Below, one piece after another: positions 27,642-36,665 of a DNA stretch of 64,000 nucleotides. Numbering within the stretch: position 1 is the stretch's first letter; every line of letters begins with the position of its first letter. Location: positions 31,631 to 95,630 of the forward strand of contig DAIOCN010000009.1 of NCBI GenBank assembly GCA_036747295.1, given 5' to 3'. Position numbers and translations under genes: made by a program. The notes under the pieces are model-generated. The model was not told the origin of the DNA, did not search any database, and saw only the letters and a program-made list of their open reading frames with translations. Source of the DNA: UBA4736 sp002404015. Lineage in GTDB: Bacteria; Chloroflexota; Dormibacteria; Dormibacterales; Dormibacteraceae.

Positions 27642-29626
27642 CTAGGCCGCCGGCACAGTCACCGCCGGCGCCAAGCCGGGAAGGCTGAGCGTGAAGGTGC
27701 TGCCGAGGCCCTCGCGGGACTGGACCGCGATCCCGCCGCCCATCAGCTCGGCCAGGCGGCGCGAGAGCGCCAGGCCGAGGCCGGTGCCCTCCTGGTTCCG
27801 CGAGCGGCCTGAGGCCACCTGCGTGAACCGTTCGAAGATGCGCGCCAGCTCGGAGCGCGGGATGCCGATCCCGTTGTCCGTGACCGAGACCCGGATCACG
27901 CCCCGCTCCAGCCGGGCCGAGACGCTCACGCGGCCGCCTTCGGGGGTGAACTTGACCGCGTTCGAAAGCAGGTTCAGGACGATCTGGCGCAGGCGCCTGC
28001 TGTCCGCCACGACGAGTCCATCCCCGCAGCGGACCAGCCTGAGCTCGATCGCCTTCGCCGTGGCCTGCGGCTGAAGCCGGCCGATGCAGTCCTCCAGCGC
28101 GGGCCGCAGGGGCAGGTTCTCGGGGTCCAGCTCGAGCTGGCCGGCCTCGACCTTGGACAGGTCGAGCACGTCGTTGATGAGCGTCAGCAGGTGCTCTCCG
28201 CTGGTGTTTATGTGATCGACGTAGCGGGCCTGGCGCTCATTCAGCTCGCCGAAGTCCGGGCGGTTCAGGAGCTGCGAGAAGCCCAGGATCGAGTTCAGGG
28301 GCGTGCGCAGCTCGTGGCTCATCGTGGCCAGAAACTCGCTCTTGTGACGGCTCGCCTGCTCGAGCTCGGCGTTCGCCTCGCGCAGCGCCGCGAAGAGGCG
28401 GCTCACATTGATGGCGGCCGCCAATGACGGCACCATGCTCTCCGCGCTCTGGATATCGTCTGCCGTGAACGCGGGGTCCTCGGCGGGACGCACCATCGCC
28501 ACTGCACCCACCACGTCACCGCCGCTGACCATCGGTACGGCCAGGACGGGCCCCAGGCCGCGTCCTTCGCAAAGCGCGTGATGGGGCTGTCCCACGTCCC
28601 GCTGCTGCGCACGTCGCCAGTGACGGCCTGTCGCGTGCGGAGGGCCTCGCTGGCCAGGGATTGGTCGGCCAGCAGAGTGTCGGCCGGGACCGGATCGCGC
28701 AGGCCGACGCCGGCGAGGTAGACCCAGACCTGGCCCAGGCTGCGCCCATCCTGGAGACAGAACGACACCAGGTCCGCCCCCATCAGCTCGGTCAGCTTCG
28801 TGGCGCTGCTCTCGAGCACCTGGGGCAGGTTGATCTCGCCGCTCACCTCGACCATCGCCTCCGAAAGGGCCAGCCGGCCTCGGATCGAACGGTCCCAGGC
28901 GGCCAGCGAGCGCGCGAGGCTACCCACCTCGTCGTTGCGCCCCAGCTCGGGGATCTGGACCCGCTCGCCCGCAGCGAGCGCGCTGGCGATCTCGTTCAGG
29001 CGGCCGATGGGCCGCAAAGTCCCGTAGAGGAGCAGGCGTCCGAGCACGAAGAGCCCGATGACGGCCGCGATCGCGTCGCCTCCCAGTATCGCCAGCAGGT
29101 AGACCTGGGCCCGGGATTGCTGGCGCCCCTCGTTGGAGCGCTGCACCGCCACGCTGTCGCGGAAGCTGGACTGCTGCACGCGGACCCTGTCGAACAGGGT
29201 CGCCATCGTCGTCGGCAGCTGGATCGGGCCTGACGGCGCCAGCTGGATGTTCTCCGACTGGCCGTCGGCCCACGCCTGCCAGTTGTCGGACGCCTGGAGG
29301 AGGGAATCTACAGGGGGTCGCGCCCAGGAATCGATGGCCGCGGCCCGCCGCATCCGCTGCTCGATCGCCGCGGCCTTCTGGCGGGCGTTGAAGTAAGGCG
29401 ACAGGAACTTGTCCGAGCGGGTCTGGTCGTAGGCCGCAAGTGCGATCTCCTGGTCGGCGAGGGCGGCCTGCAGGGCCTCGGAGTCGGCCAGGAGGCCCGC
29501 CGTCCGCGCCGCTCCATCGGCCCAGGAGCGCTGAACCGATACGTCGCCCAGAACCAGGCCGACACCGACCAGCACGAGCGCGATCAGGCCTGCGACCGCC
29601 CGAATGGCGCGCGCGTGCAAAGACAT
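27642..29626 (-). pseudogene. Membrane sensor histidine kinase (HAMP-GAF-HisKA-HATPase), split by a frameshift
   Basis: About 660 residues if read through. ATG 29626; helix 1 (VAGLIALVLVGVGLVLG), extracytoplasmic four-helix-type sensor, helix 2 (LLAILGGDAIAAVIGLFVLG), HAMP, GAF, then H-box FLATMSHELRTPLNSIL, N-box NLLSNAVKF, G1 VTDNGIGI, G2 GTGLGLAL. Near 28557-28561 one G seems to be missing (CGCGGCC where CGCGGGCC restores frame), so the upstream half ends in nonsense and the downstream half has no good start. Everything else is intact, which favours a recent lesion or an assembly error. No response regulator is nearby. Confidence 0.85.
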
Positions 29627-29700
29627 GGCCTCCAATTCAAACGGCCCGCACAGGCACGCCGCGTCCGGCGCGGGGTCGACCCGTGATCAGCCCGGCGTCA

Positions 29701-31599
29701 TCAGGGGCGCAGCCACCAGTCGGCGGCGTTCCAGACGTCCATCTGGACGCCCGGGTTGGGCGCGAAGTTGGCGACCCGGTCGGCGGCCTGGCGGACGTCC
29801 GGCCACTCGAACAGCGGAATCGTGCAGTGGTAGTCGAACCACGCCTTCTGGGCGGCCAGGTAGGCCGTCCGGCGCTCGTCGGCCTGCAGCGTGCTCTCCC
29901 CGGCGGTGAACTGGGCGTCGAGGCGGGGATCCTTGCAGCGGTTCCAGTTCTGGCCGAGCGGGCTGGCGTCCGTCGGCACCTGGCTGGACAGCCCGACGGC
30001 GGCCCAGCTGCCGGGGTCCGGCTGCCAGGTGTTCGAGAACAGGGTCATGTCGAATGCGCCGGCCGCGTTGGTGCCGCCGTCCCGGTAGCTGGCGAAGAAC
30101 ACGGCCCGCTTCCGGCAGTCGGTCTTGACCTGGGCGCCCAGCTCGGCCCACTGCTGGCGGAGCTGGTCCAGCTCCTTGGCCGTGATCGCGTTCCCGCAGA
30201 CCCCGAGCAGCGTGAACGCCAGGCGCTTGCCTGCCTTCGAGCGGACGCCGTCCTGCCCCAGCGCCCAGCCGTCGTCATCGAGCAGCTTCCTGGCGCCCGC
30301 CAGGTCGCGTCCCGGCCCCGGCAGTGAGGGATCGTCCAGGTTGCGCAGGGCGCGCGGGTACAGGGCCCTGGTGGCCTGGCCGGATCCGCCCAGCGCCTGC
30401 TGGACCAGGGCCTGGCGGTCGACGGCGAGGTCGAGAGCCCGCAGCAAGGCCGAGTCGTCGCCGCCCTCCACCACCCAGGGCGGTGGTTTGCCGGTTTCGG
30501 TGTTCGTGGCGTGGTTGGGGTTCAAGAACTCGTCGCGAAGCCCGGTCGTCACGACGGTCCGAGAGCCGTTCAACCCCTGCAGGCCCGACATGTCCTCGGT
30601 CGTGAGATGAAAGCCGAGGTCGGTCTCGCCCGCCTTGAGCCCGGCCACCATGGCGTCCTTGGCCGGGTAGATCTTGTAGACCACCTTGTCGAGGTAGGGG
30701 GCGTGGTCGAAGTAGGCCTGCCCGCCCGAGTAGGCGTTGGCCACCGAGCGCCCGTCGGCGTAGTGCGGATTGGGAGTCAGCGTGATGCGGTCGTCGAGCA
30801 CGGACTCGGTGACCTGGTAGGGACCCGACACCACGTCCGGCTTCACGAAGTAGGGGTCGGTGGCCCAGTCCCGGTGGTTCAGCTTGGACAGCCGGTGGGC
30901 CGGCATCAGCCAGCTCACGGTCCCCATCTGGAGATATGGCGCGTAGACGCCGCTGGCGATGTCGGTCGGCGCCCCGCAGTGGCCGCGGGGCTGCGGCGCG
31001 AAGTTCCAGATCAGCTCGCTCTCGGACTTCTTGTCCATGGAGGCCACGTGGTCGAAGCCGGCCGTGCTCGCCGCCTGGGTGTCGGGGTCGCAGATCGCCT
31101 GCCAGGTGAAGATCACGTCGTCGGCCGTGATCGGCTGGCCATCGCTCCAATGCAGTCCGAGGACCAGCTTCACGTCCACGCTCATGGTCATGCCGTCCGC
31201 GCCCAGCTTGACGTCCCCGTTTTCCACCGTCGGCACCTCGCGCACCAGGTCCGGATAGGGCTTCAGGGCGGAGTCGAGGCCCCAGAGCGGGGCATAGGCC
31301 AGGCCGCCCACGCGGAGGTCCGTCTCCGCCGTGGCGCTGATCATGTTCAGCGTGTCGGGGAACTCGTAGTCCGAGAAGACCAGGGTTCCGCCCCGGTGCG
31401 TCGGGCGCTCCGGGTGATAGGCCGAGGGGGGGAGGGCCGACGGCGGGGTCGAGGCGAAGGGCGTGCAGCTTGTTGCGGCCAGTAGGACCGCCAGCAGGAT
31501 TCGTCGGATCGCACCACGATAAAGCGACGTGGGGGAAACAAGCTTGTTTCCCCACGGACCCCCTTCAGGTTCCTTACTGGCTGATCCGCGTGGAATCAA
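29701..31599 (-). CDS. Peptide ABC transporter substrate-binding lipoprotein (SBP family 5)
   Basis: About 632 residues from a TTG at 31599. Signal region RGAIRRILLAVLLAATSC gives a lipoprotein Cys. Family 5 features: GGTLVFSDYEFPDTLNM, the motif region LVLGLHWSDGQPITADDVIF, VSGPYQVTE, YFDHAPYLDKVVYKIYP, and LDLAVDRQALVQQALG. It captures a peptide or similar solute outside the membrane, probably for the DppDF-type ATPases at 25.4-27.4 kb. No ATG or GTG exists in frame near the signal peptide, so the start is uncertain. It is followed, after 74 bp, by the kinase gene. Confidence 0.88.
   Translation of the reverse strand: MIPRGSASKEPEGGPWGNKLVSPTSLYRGAIRRILLAVLLAATSCTPFASTPPSALPPSAYHPERPTHRGGTLVFSDYEFPDTLNMISATAETDLRVGGLAYAPLWGLDSALKPYPDLVREVPTVENGDVKLGADGMTMSVDVKLVLGLHWSDGQPITADDVIFTWQAICDPDTQAASTAGFDHVASMDKKSESELIWNFAPQPRGHCGAPTDIASGVYAPYLQMGTVSWLMPAHRLSKLNHRDWATDPYFVKPDVVSGPYQVTESVLDDRITLTPNPHYADGRSVANAYSGGQAYFDHAPYLDKVVYKIYPAKDAMVAGLKAGETDLGFHLTTEDMSGLQGLNGSRTVVTTGLRDEFLNPNHATNTETGKPPPWVVEGGDDSALLRALDLAVDRQALVQQALGGSGQATRALYPRALRNLDDPSLPGPGRDLAGARKLLDDDGWALGQDGVRSKAGKRLAFTLLGVCGNAITAKELDQLRQQWAELGAQVKTDCRKRAVFFASYRDGGTNAAGAFDMTLFSNTWQPDPGSWAAVGLSSQVPTDASPLGQNWNRCKDPRLDAQFTAGESTLQADERRTAYLAAQKAWFDYHCTIPLFEWPDVRQAADRVANFAPNPGVQMDVWNAADWWLRP
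31532..31553. promoter_or_regulatory. 22-bp perfect palindrome at the 5' end of the SBP gene
   Basis: GGGGAAACAAG joined to its exact reverse complement, with outer GTG/CAC extending it. It lies at codons 16-23 of the annotated SBP frame, or in the 5' UTR if the true start is later. Could be an operator. Confidence 0.5.
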
Positions 31600-31606
31600 C
31601 TCAATC

Positions 31607-31677
31607 GGGGCGGCGGAGCCGCCCCTTAGGGCGCGGCTTGGTTCTTACGAGTTGTGCTTGGGCGGAGGGTCCTCCGC
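31607..31677. promoter_or_regulatory. Two hairpins in the SBP/pdxS divergent gap
   Basis: GGGGCGGC-GGA-GCCGCCCC at 31607-31625 (same loop style as the first hairpin of repeat A) and GCGGAGG-GT-CCTCCGC at 31662-31677. No T run follows either. Confidence 0.4.
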
Positions 31678-31710
31678 AGGTGCGCGCAGGGTTCTCTCGA
31701 TGACGAGGGG

Positions 31711-31716
31711 TAGAAT
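31711..31716 (+). promoter_or_regulatory. Predicted -10 box for pdxS operon
   Basis: TAGAAT, 9 nt before the ATG at 31726. A GGAAG in the 9-nt gap could act as a weak ribosome site. Confidence 0.5.
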
Positions 31717-31725
31717 TCGGAAGCT

Positions 31726-32631
31726 ATGACGGAACCGAACGGTAACGGCGTCCTCAAAGGCTCCTTCAAGGTCAAGGCCGGGCTGGCCGAGATGCTGAAG
31801 GGCGGCGTGATCATGGACGTCGTCACGCCCGACCAGGCCAAGATCGCCGAAGAGGCCGGCGCCTGCGCCGTGATGGCCCTGGAGCGCGTGCCGGCCGACA
31901 TCCGGCGCGACGGCGGCGTCGCCCGAATGTCCGACCCCGCCCTGATCCGAGCCATCAAGGCCGCGGTCACGATCCCGGTCATGGCCAAGTGCCGGATCGG
32001 CCACCACGTGGAGGCCCAGATCCTCGAGGCGCTGGACGTCGACTACATCGACGAGTCGGAGGTGCTGACGCCGGCCGACAACGAAAACCACATCGACAAG
32101 CACCAGTTCAAGGTGCCCTTCGTGTGCGGCTGCCGGGACCTGGGCGAGGCGCTTCGGCGGATCGCCGAGGGCGCCGCCATGATCCGGACCAAGGGCGAGG
32201 CCGGTACCGGCAATGTGGTGGAGGCGGTCACCCACATGCGGGCCGTGAACGCCGGCATCCGCAGGCTGAACGGCCTGAGCTACGCCGAGCTGGTCCACGA
32301 GGCCAAGCTGATCGGCGCCCCCGTTGACCTCCTGGCCGAGTGCCAGCGCCTGGGCCGGCTGCCGGTCGTGAACTTCTCAGCGGGCGGCATCTCCACCCCG
32401 GCCGACGCCGCGCTGATGATGTGGCTGGGCTGCGACGGCAACTTCGTGGGCTCGGGCATATTCAAGTCGGAGGAGCCGCTGAAGATGGCCAAGGCGATCG
32501 TGGCCGCCACCACCTACCACGACAAGCCGGACATGCTGGCGGAGGTCTCGACGGGCCTCGGCAAGGCAATGGCCGGGCTCGAGATCCCGGGCATCCCGAA
32601 GGAGGAGCTGCTCGCCTCCCGAGGCTGGTAG
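31726..32631 (+). CDS. pdxS: Pyridoxal 5'-phosphate synthase, PdxS subunit
   Basis: 301 residues, TIM barrel. Joins ribose 5-phosphate, glyceraldehyde 3-phosphate and ammonia to make PLP directly. KAGLAEMLKGGVIMDVVTPD, AVMALERVPADIR, the lysine segments VMAKCRIGHHVEAQ and MIRTKGEAGTGNVVEAV, and VNFSAGGISTPADAALMMWL are all conserved. pdxT follows 3 bp later. Together with pdxH upstream in the window the cell has both synthesis and salvage. Confidence 0.97.
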   Translation: MTEPNGNGVLKGSFKVKAGLAEMLKGGVIMDVVTPDQAKIAEEAGACAVMALERVPADIRRDGGVARMSDPALIRAIKAAVTIPVMAKCRIGHHVEAQILEALDVDYIDESEVLTPADNENHIDKHQFKVPFVCGCRDLGEALRRIAEGAAMIRTKGEAGTGNVVEAVTHMRAVNAGIRRLNGLSYAELVHEAKLIGAPVDLLAECQRLGRLPVVNFSAGGISTPADAALMMWLGCDGNFVGSGIFKSEEPLKMAKAIVAATTYHDKPDMLAEVSTGLGKAMAGLEIPGIPKEELLASRGW

Positions 32632-32634
32632 GCG

Positions 32635-33225
32635 GTGACGATCGGGGTGCTGGCCCTGCAGGGGGCCTTTCGGGAGCATATGCGGGCGTTCGAACGGTTG
32701 GGGGTGGAGACGCGCCTGGTTCGCCTGCCTGAAGACCTCCAGGGCCTGGACGGCCTCGTGATCCCGGGCGGCGAGAGCACGACCATCACCATGCTGCTAG
32801 AGAGGATGGGCCTGCTGGAGGCGGTCTCCGAGGCGCTCCGAGGGGGCCTGCCGGCGCTCGGCACGTGCGCCGGGATGATCGTGCTGGCCGACCGCATCAC
32901 CGACGGCATCGAGGGCCAGCGCGGGCTGGGCGTGCTCGACATCAGCGTCCGCCGCAACGGCTACGGCCGGCAGCAGGACAGCTTCGAGACCGACCTCGAG
33001 GTGGCGGGCCTGGAAGGCGGCCCGTTCCCAGGCGTCTTCATCAGGGCGCCGGTGGTCGAGGACCCGGGCGACACCGAGGTGCTGGCCAGCCATGACGGCC
33101 ACCCGGTCGCCGTCCGCAAGGGCCGAGTGATGGCGCTGGCCTTCCACCCCGAGCTCAGCGGCGACCTCCGGCTGCACCAGGAGTTCGTGCGCCTGGCCGG
33201 CGAGGTGCCGGGGGTGCCGGCGTGA
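32635..33225 (+). CDS. pdxT: Pyridoxal 5'-phosphate synthase glutaminase, PdxT subunit
   Basis: 196 residues, class I glutamine amidotransferase. Starts TIGVLALQGAFREHMRAFER, has LVIPGGESTT, nucleophile Cys in ALGTCAGMIVLA, VFIRAPVV and the catalytic FHPEL. Supplies ammonia to PdxS through a shared complex. GTG start; the stop overlaps the GNAT gene by 4 bp. Confidence 0.97.
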   Translation: MTIGVLALQGAFREHMRAFERLGVETRLVRLPEDLQGLDGLVIPGGESTTITMLLERMGLLEAVSEALRGGLPALGTCAGMIVLADRITDGIEGQRGLGVLDISVRRNGYGRQQDSFETDLEVAGLEGGPFPGVFIRAPVVEDPGDTEVLASHDGHPVAVRKGRVMALAFHPELSGDLRLHQEFVRLAGEVPGVPA

Positions 33226-34157
33226 AGATCCGCTCGGCCAGCCTCCTCGACCTGGGCCGGATCGAGCAGATCTACCGCGAGGCGGACGCCCGCTTTTCGG
33301 AGGTGCCGCCGCCGGCCCGCCTCTGGTCGCTCGTCAGCCAGACCCTCTCGGCCCTGCTGCCCCTGTCGCAGGAGACTCTGCTGTATGTGGCCGAGGAGCA
33401 GGGCGAGCTGCTCGGGTTCGTGCAGGCCTCGGGCACCCCGCTCTCGCTCACGCTGCCGACGGGCAAGATCAGCACGCTCCAGATCCTCAACCTCTGCGTG
33501 GCCGACCCCGCCGACGAGGGCGACGTCGCGCCGCAGCTCATCGAGCACCTCACCGAGGAGGCCGGCAAGAAGGGCATCCAGCGCCTTTTCGTGCGGCTGC
33601 CGCCGGACGACCCGCTGACGCCGGTGTTCCGGATGGAGGGCTTCCGCCAGTACGCCACCGAGTCCGTCCTGTACGCGGACGAGCACGCCCCCGCCTCCAC
33701 CGCGACCGCGATCGGCGCCCGGCCGGCCAGGGGCCGCGACACCCGGCAGCTGTACCACCTCTACCGTAAGGTCACGCCGCTGGGCGTCGCCCAGCTCGAG
33801 GCCCCGACCTTCAAGGACTGGAAGGCCCTCCGGGACGGGCCGGGCCAGCAGTTCGTGCTGGACCGGGTCGAGCTGGTGGCCTGGGCGCGCATCCAGCGCA
33901 GCAGCAGCGAGCGGCCGAACACACTGGCCTTCATGGCCCTGCCCGATCCCGAGATCACCCAGGTGATCGCCGACCACGCGCTGGTCACCGCCGGCCCCGG
34001 CGCCGCCTGGTGCAGCCTCCGTCACTATGATTCGCTGTTGATCGACGCGCTCCGAGCTCGCGGCTTCACCACGCTGCTGACCCAGGCTCTCCTGGTCCGC
34101 GAGGCGACCGTGCGGGTGCCCGTGCAGGAGAAAGGGCTGGTGCCCTCCTTCGGATGA
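33222..34157 (+). CDS. GNAT-like acetyltransferase, probably tandem domains
   Basis: 311 residues. N-terminal half MKIRSASLLDLGRIEQIYRE, then LLYVAEEQGELLGFVQA and LNLCVADPADEGDVAPQLIE, a GNAT fold with a degenerate acetyl-CoA loop (no clear R/Q-x-x-G-x-G/A). The second half (LVAWARIQRSSSERPNTLAF, SLRHYDSLLIDALRARGF) looks like a second GNAT copy. Substrate unknown. Embedded by 4-bp overlaps between pdxT and the R3H ATPase gene, so part of that operon. Confidence 0.7.
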   Translation: MKIRSASLLDLGRIEQIYREADARFSEVPPPARLWSLVSQTLSALLPLSQETLLYVAEEQGELLGFVQASGTPLSLTLPTGKISTLQILNLCVADPADEGDVAPQLIEHLTEEAGKKGIQRLFVRLPPDDPLTPVFRMEGFRQYATESVLYADEHAPASTATAIGARPARGRDTRQLYHLYRKVTPLGVAQLEAPTFKDWKALRDGPGQQFVLDRVELVAWARIQRSSSERPNTLAFMALPDPEITQVIADHALVTAGPGAAWCSLRHYDSLLIDALRARGFTTLLTQALLVREATVRVPVQEKGLVPSFG

Positions 34158-35710
34158 TGGAAGACGAGCTGCCGCAGACGCCTGACGAGGGTGCCTGGGG
34201 GCGCGAGATCGAGCTGCTCGCGCACTCGCTGCCGCCCCACCTTTACCACGCTCTCCACGACCGCACCGATCCCGCCCTGCTGTTGGAGATCGTGCTCGAC
34301 CTGGGCAGGGAGCCGGAGGCCCGCGTCCCCGGCCGCGAGATCCTGCTCAGCGACCGCCCGGTCACGGAGCCCGACCTCGAGTACGTGGCCAACCGCGTCG
34401 GCCAGTTCGGCGACGACAACCGGGCCGGGATCGAGCGGACGCTGCACCGCGTCTCGGCGATCCGGAACCGGTCCGGCCGCATCGTCGGCCTGACCTGCCG
34501 GGTCGGCCGCTCGGTCACAGGGACGGCCGAGATCTTCCGCGACATCATCGAGAGCGGCCAGAGCGTGCTCCTGCTGGGCAGGCCGGGCATCGGCAAGACC
34601 ACGATGCTGCGCGAGAGCGCGCGGCTCCTGGCGGACGAGCAGCGCAAAAGGGTGGTGATCGTCGACACCTCCAACGAGATCGGCGGCGACGGCGACATCC
34701 CTCACCCCGGGATCGGTCGGGCCCGCCGGATGCAGGTGCGCACCCCGCTGCTTCAGCACGCGGTGATGATCGAGGCGGTCGAGAACCACATGCCCGAGGT
34801 GATCGTGATCGACGAGATCGGGACCGAGCTGGAGGCGATGGCGGCGCGCACGATCGCCGAGCGCGGAGTGCAGCTGATCGCGACCGCTCACGGCCAGACG
34901 ATCGAGAATCTCCTGGTCAACCCCACCCTGAACGACCTCCTGGGGGGCATCCACACGGTCACCCTCTCGGACGAGGAGGCCCGCCGACGGGGAACCCAGA
35001 AATCGGTGCTGGAGCGCAAGTCGCCGCCTACGTTCGACGTCCTCATCGAGATCCAGGACCGGGAGCGGGTCGCGATCCACCAGCCGCTGTCCGAGGTGGT
35101 TGACGCCGCCCTGCGCGGGCCGCTGCCGACCCCGCGGGTGCGGATGCGCACCAAGGAAGGCCGCGTCATCTCGAACCTCGACGAGGCGGGCCGGCCCAAC
35201 ACCCAGCCGGCACCCCCGGGGGGTGGCTTCCCGGCCACCGGCAAGCCGCGCGCGATCTTTCCCTACGGGGTAAGCCGCAGCTACCTGGAGCAGTCGATCC
35301 GGGACCTCGACCTGCCGGTGCGGGTCCTCGGCAACCTGGATGGAGCCGACCTCGTCCTGACCCTGAAGAACTACTACCGGCGGCGGCCGGACAGTCTGCG
35401 CCAGGCGGAGAACTCGGGCGTCCCCATCCACATCCTGAAGAGCAACTCGGTCACGCAGGTCAAGGAGGCGCTGACCCGGGTCTACGGCAGCGACGGCCAG
35501 GACGGCGCCACGACGCGCGCGCTGGCCGAGACCATGGACGCGATCCGAAAGGTCAAGACGACCCTCCAGCCCCTCGAGATCTCGCCTCAGAACGCCTACG
35601 TGCGCCGCCTCCAGCACCAGCTGGTCTCGGACAACGACCTGGTGGCCCGCTCGACGGGCAAGGAGCCCCAGCGCCGCCTGCGCATACTGCCCGCGGCTGA
35701 CGTGGAGTGA
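34154..35710 (+). CDS. R3H / AAA ATPase, SpoIIIAA-like (Ycf45 family)
   Basis: 518 residues. AAA core: Walker A LLLGRPGIGKTTMLRE near residue 138, Walker B EVIVIDEIGTELEA, and arginine-rich ends (RTIAERGVQLIATAHG). A linker with Pro/Gly (QPAPPGGGFPATG) leads to a C-terminal R3H-type region (RRLQHQLVSDNDLVARSTGK, EPQRRLRI) expected to bind single-stranded nucleic acid. Cellular role is not established in the family. It sits directly ahead of tmk. Confidence 0.88.
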   Translation: MMEDELPQTPDEGAWGREIELLAHSLPPHLYHALHDRTDPALLLEIVLDLGREPEARVPGREILLSDRPVTEPDLEYVANRVGQFGDDNRAGIERTLHRVSAIRNRSGRIVGLTCRVGRSVTGTAEIFRDIIESGQSVLLLGRPGIGKTTMLRESARLLADEQRKRVVIVDTSNEIGGDGDIPHPGIGRARRMQVRTPLLQHAVMIEAVENHMPEVIVIDEIGTELEAMAARTIAERGVQLIATAHGQTIENLLVNPTLNDLLGGIHTVTLSDEEARRRGTQKSVLERKSPPTFDVLIEIQDRERVAIHQPLSEVVDAALRGPLPTPRVRMRTKEGRVISNLDEAGRPNTQPAPPGGGFPATGKPRAIFPYGVSRSYLEQSIRDLDLPVRVLGNLDGADLVLTLKNYYRRRPDSLRQAENSGVPIHILKSNSVTQVKEALTRVYGSDGQDGATTRALAETMDAIRKVKTTLQPLEISPQNAYVRRLQHQLVSDNDLVARSTGKEPQRRLRILPAADVE

Positions 35711-35711
35711 G

Positions 35712-36314
35712 GTGGCCGGGTTGTTCGTGACATTCGAGGGTCCGGAGGGCTCGGGCAAGTCGACGCAGATCGACCTCCTGCGCTCGGCGCTGGCCGGCCG
35801 CAACCCGCTGATCGTTCGCGAGCCCGGTGGCACCGAGCTCGGTGAGAGGCTCCGCGACCTGCTCCTGCACTCCGAGCACCGGATGTCGGCGGAGGCCGAG
35901 ATGTACCTGTTCATGGCCGCCCGCGCCGAGCTCCTGGCCAGCCGGATCCGGCCGGCGCTGGCGGAGGGGAGGATTGTGATCGCCGACCGCTACCACGACT
36001 CCACCCTGGCCTACCAGGGCGGCGGCCGCCGTGCGCGGACCTTCTGGCCGCCGGACTTCCCGGTTCCCGACCGCACCTTCCTGCTCGCCCTGCCCTCGGA
36101 ATCGGGCCTCGAGCGGCAGCGGGAGCGGGGCGCCGCCGACCGCCTGGAGCAGGAGCCGCTGCAGTTCCATCGGGCGGTGGCGGCGGCCTACGAGGTCATG
36201 GCCCGCGACGACCCCCGGCGCTGGCGGCGGCTGGACGCCCAGCTCCCGCCCGAGGAGCTCCACCGCCAGGTCATGGAGTCCCTCCAGGCCTTCTTCGAGG
36301 CTTCTCCGGCGTGA
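35712..36314 (+). CDS. tmk: Thymidylate kinase
   Basis: 200 residues. Phosphorylates dTMP to dTDP. P-loop FEGPEGSGKSTQ, REPGGTELGERLRDLLL, the DRYHDSTLAYQGGGR motif and the LID region ESGLERQRERGAADRLEQE. GTG start right after the R3H gene. The stop overlaps darA. Confidence 0.96.
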   Translation: MAGLFVTFEGPEGSGKSTQIDLLRSALAGRNPLIVREPGGTELGERLRDLLLHSEHRMSAEAEMYLFMAARAELLASRIRPALAEGRIVIADRYHDSTLAYQGGGRRARTFWPPDFPVPDRTFLLALPSESGLERQRERGAADRLEQEPLQFHRAVAAAYEVMARDDPRRWRRLDAQLPPEELHRQVMESLQAFFEASPA

Positions 36315-36640
36315 AGCTGGTGGTGGCGATCGTCCAGGGCGAGGACGCCGGCCAGACGGTCGCCGCGCTCTCCCAGTCAGGCATCAGCGTGACCCGCCTG
36401 GCCTCCAGCGGCGGCTTCCTGCAGCAGGGCAACGCCACGCTCCTGATCGGGGTGGACGAGGAGAAGGTAGAGCAGGCCATCGCGATCATCCGCGAGAACT
36501 GCCGGGAGCGGAACCGCTACCTGACCCCCATGCCGCCGATGGTCGAGCCCGGCGAGATGTTCATGCCTTACCCGGTCGAGGTCCAGGTCGGCGGGGCCAC
36601 GGTGTTCGTCCTGCCGGTCGAAAGCTTCGAAAAGCTATAG
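36311..36640 (+). CDS. darA: PII-like cyclic-di-AMP receptor (DarA/PstA family)
   Basis: 109 residues. MKLVVAIVQGEDAGQTVAAL, VTRLASSGGFLQQGNATLLI, GVDEEKVEQAIAIIRENC and VFVLPVESFEKL match the DarA (YaaQ) family: a PII-like trimer that binds c-di-AMP. The tmk-darA pairing is a classic arrangement in Bacillota. Its output target is unknown. No diadenylate cyclase lies in the window. Confidence 0.93.
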   Translation: MKLVVAIVQGEDAGQTVAALSQSGISVTRLASSGGFLQQGNATLLIGVDEEKVEQAIAIIRENCRERNRYLTPMPPMVEPGEMFMPYPVEVQVGGATVFVLPVESFEKL

Positions 36641-36665
36641 GCCAGCCTCCTCAGACTACTGTGCC

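Noticed and set aside
31347..31555. A GTG-started frame at 31555 in front of the peptide-binding gene
   Set aside because: It runs out of the signal-peptide frame and yields no recognisable protein, though GAAGGGGG upstream of the GTG looks like a ribosome site.
34025..35914. A 629-codon minus-strand frame opposite the R3H ATPase and tmk
   Set aside because: Same shadow effect; translates to Arg/Asp/His-rich sequence without any domain.
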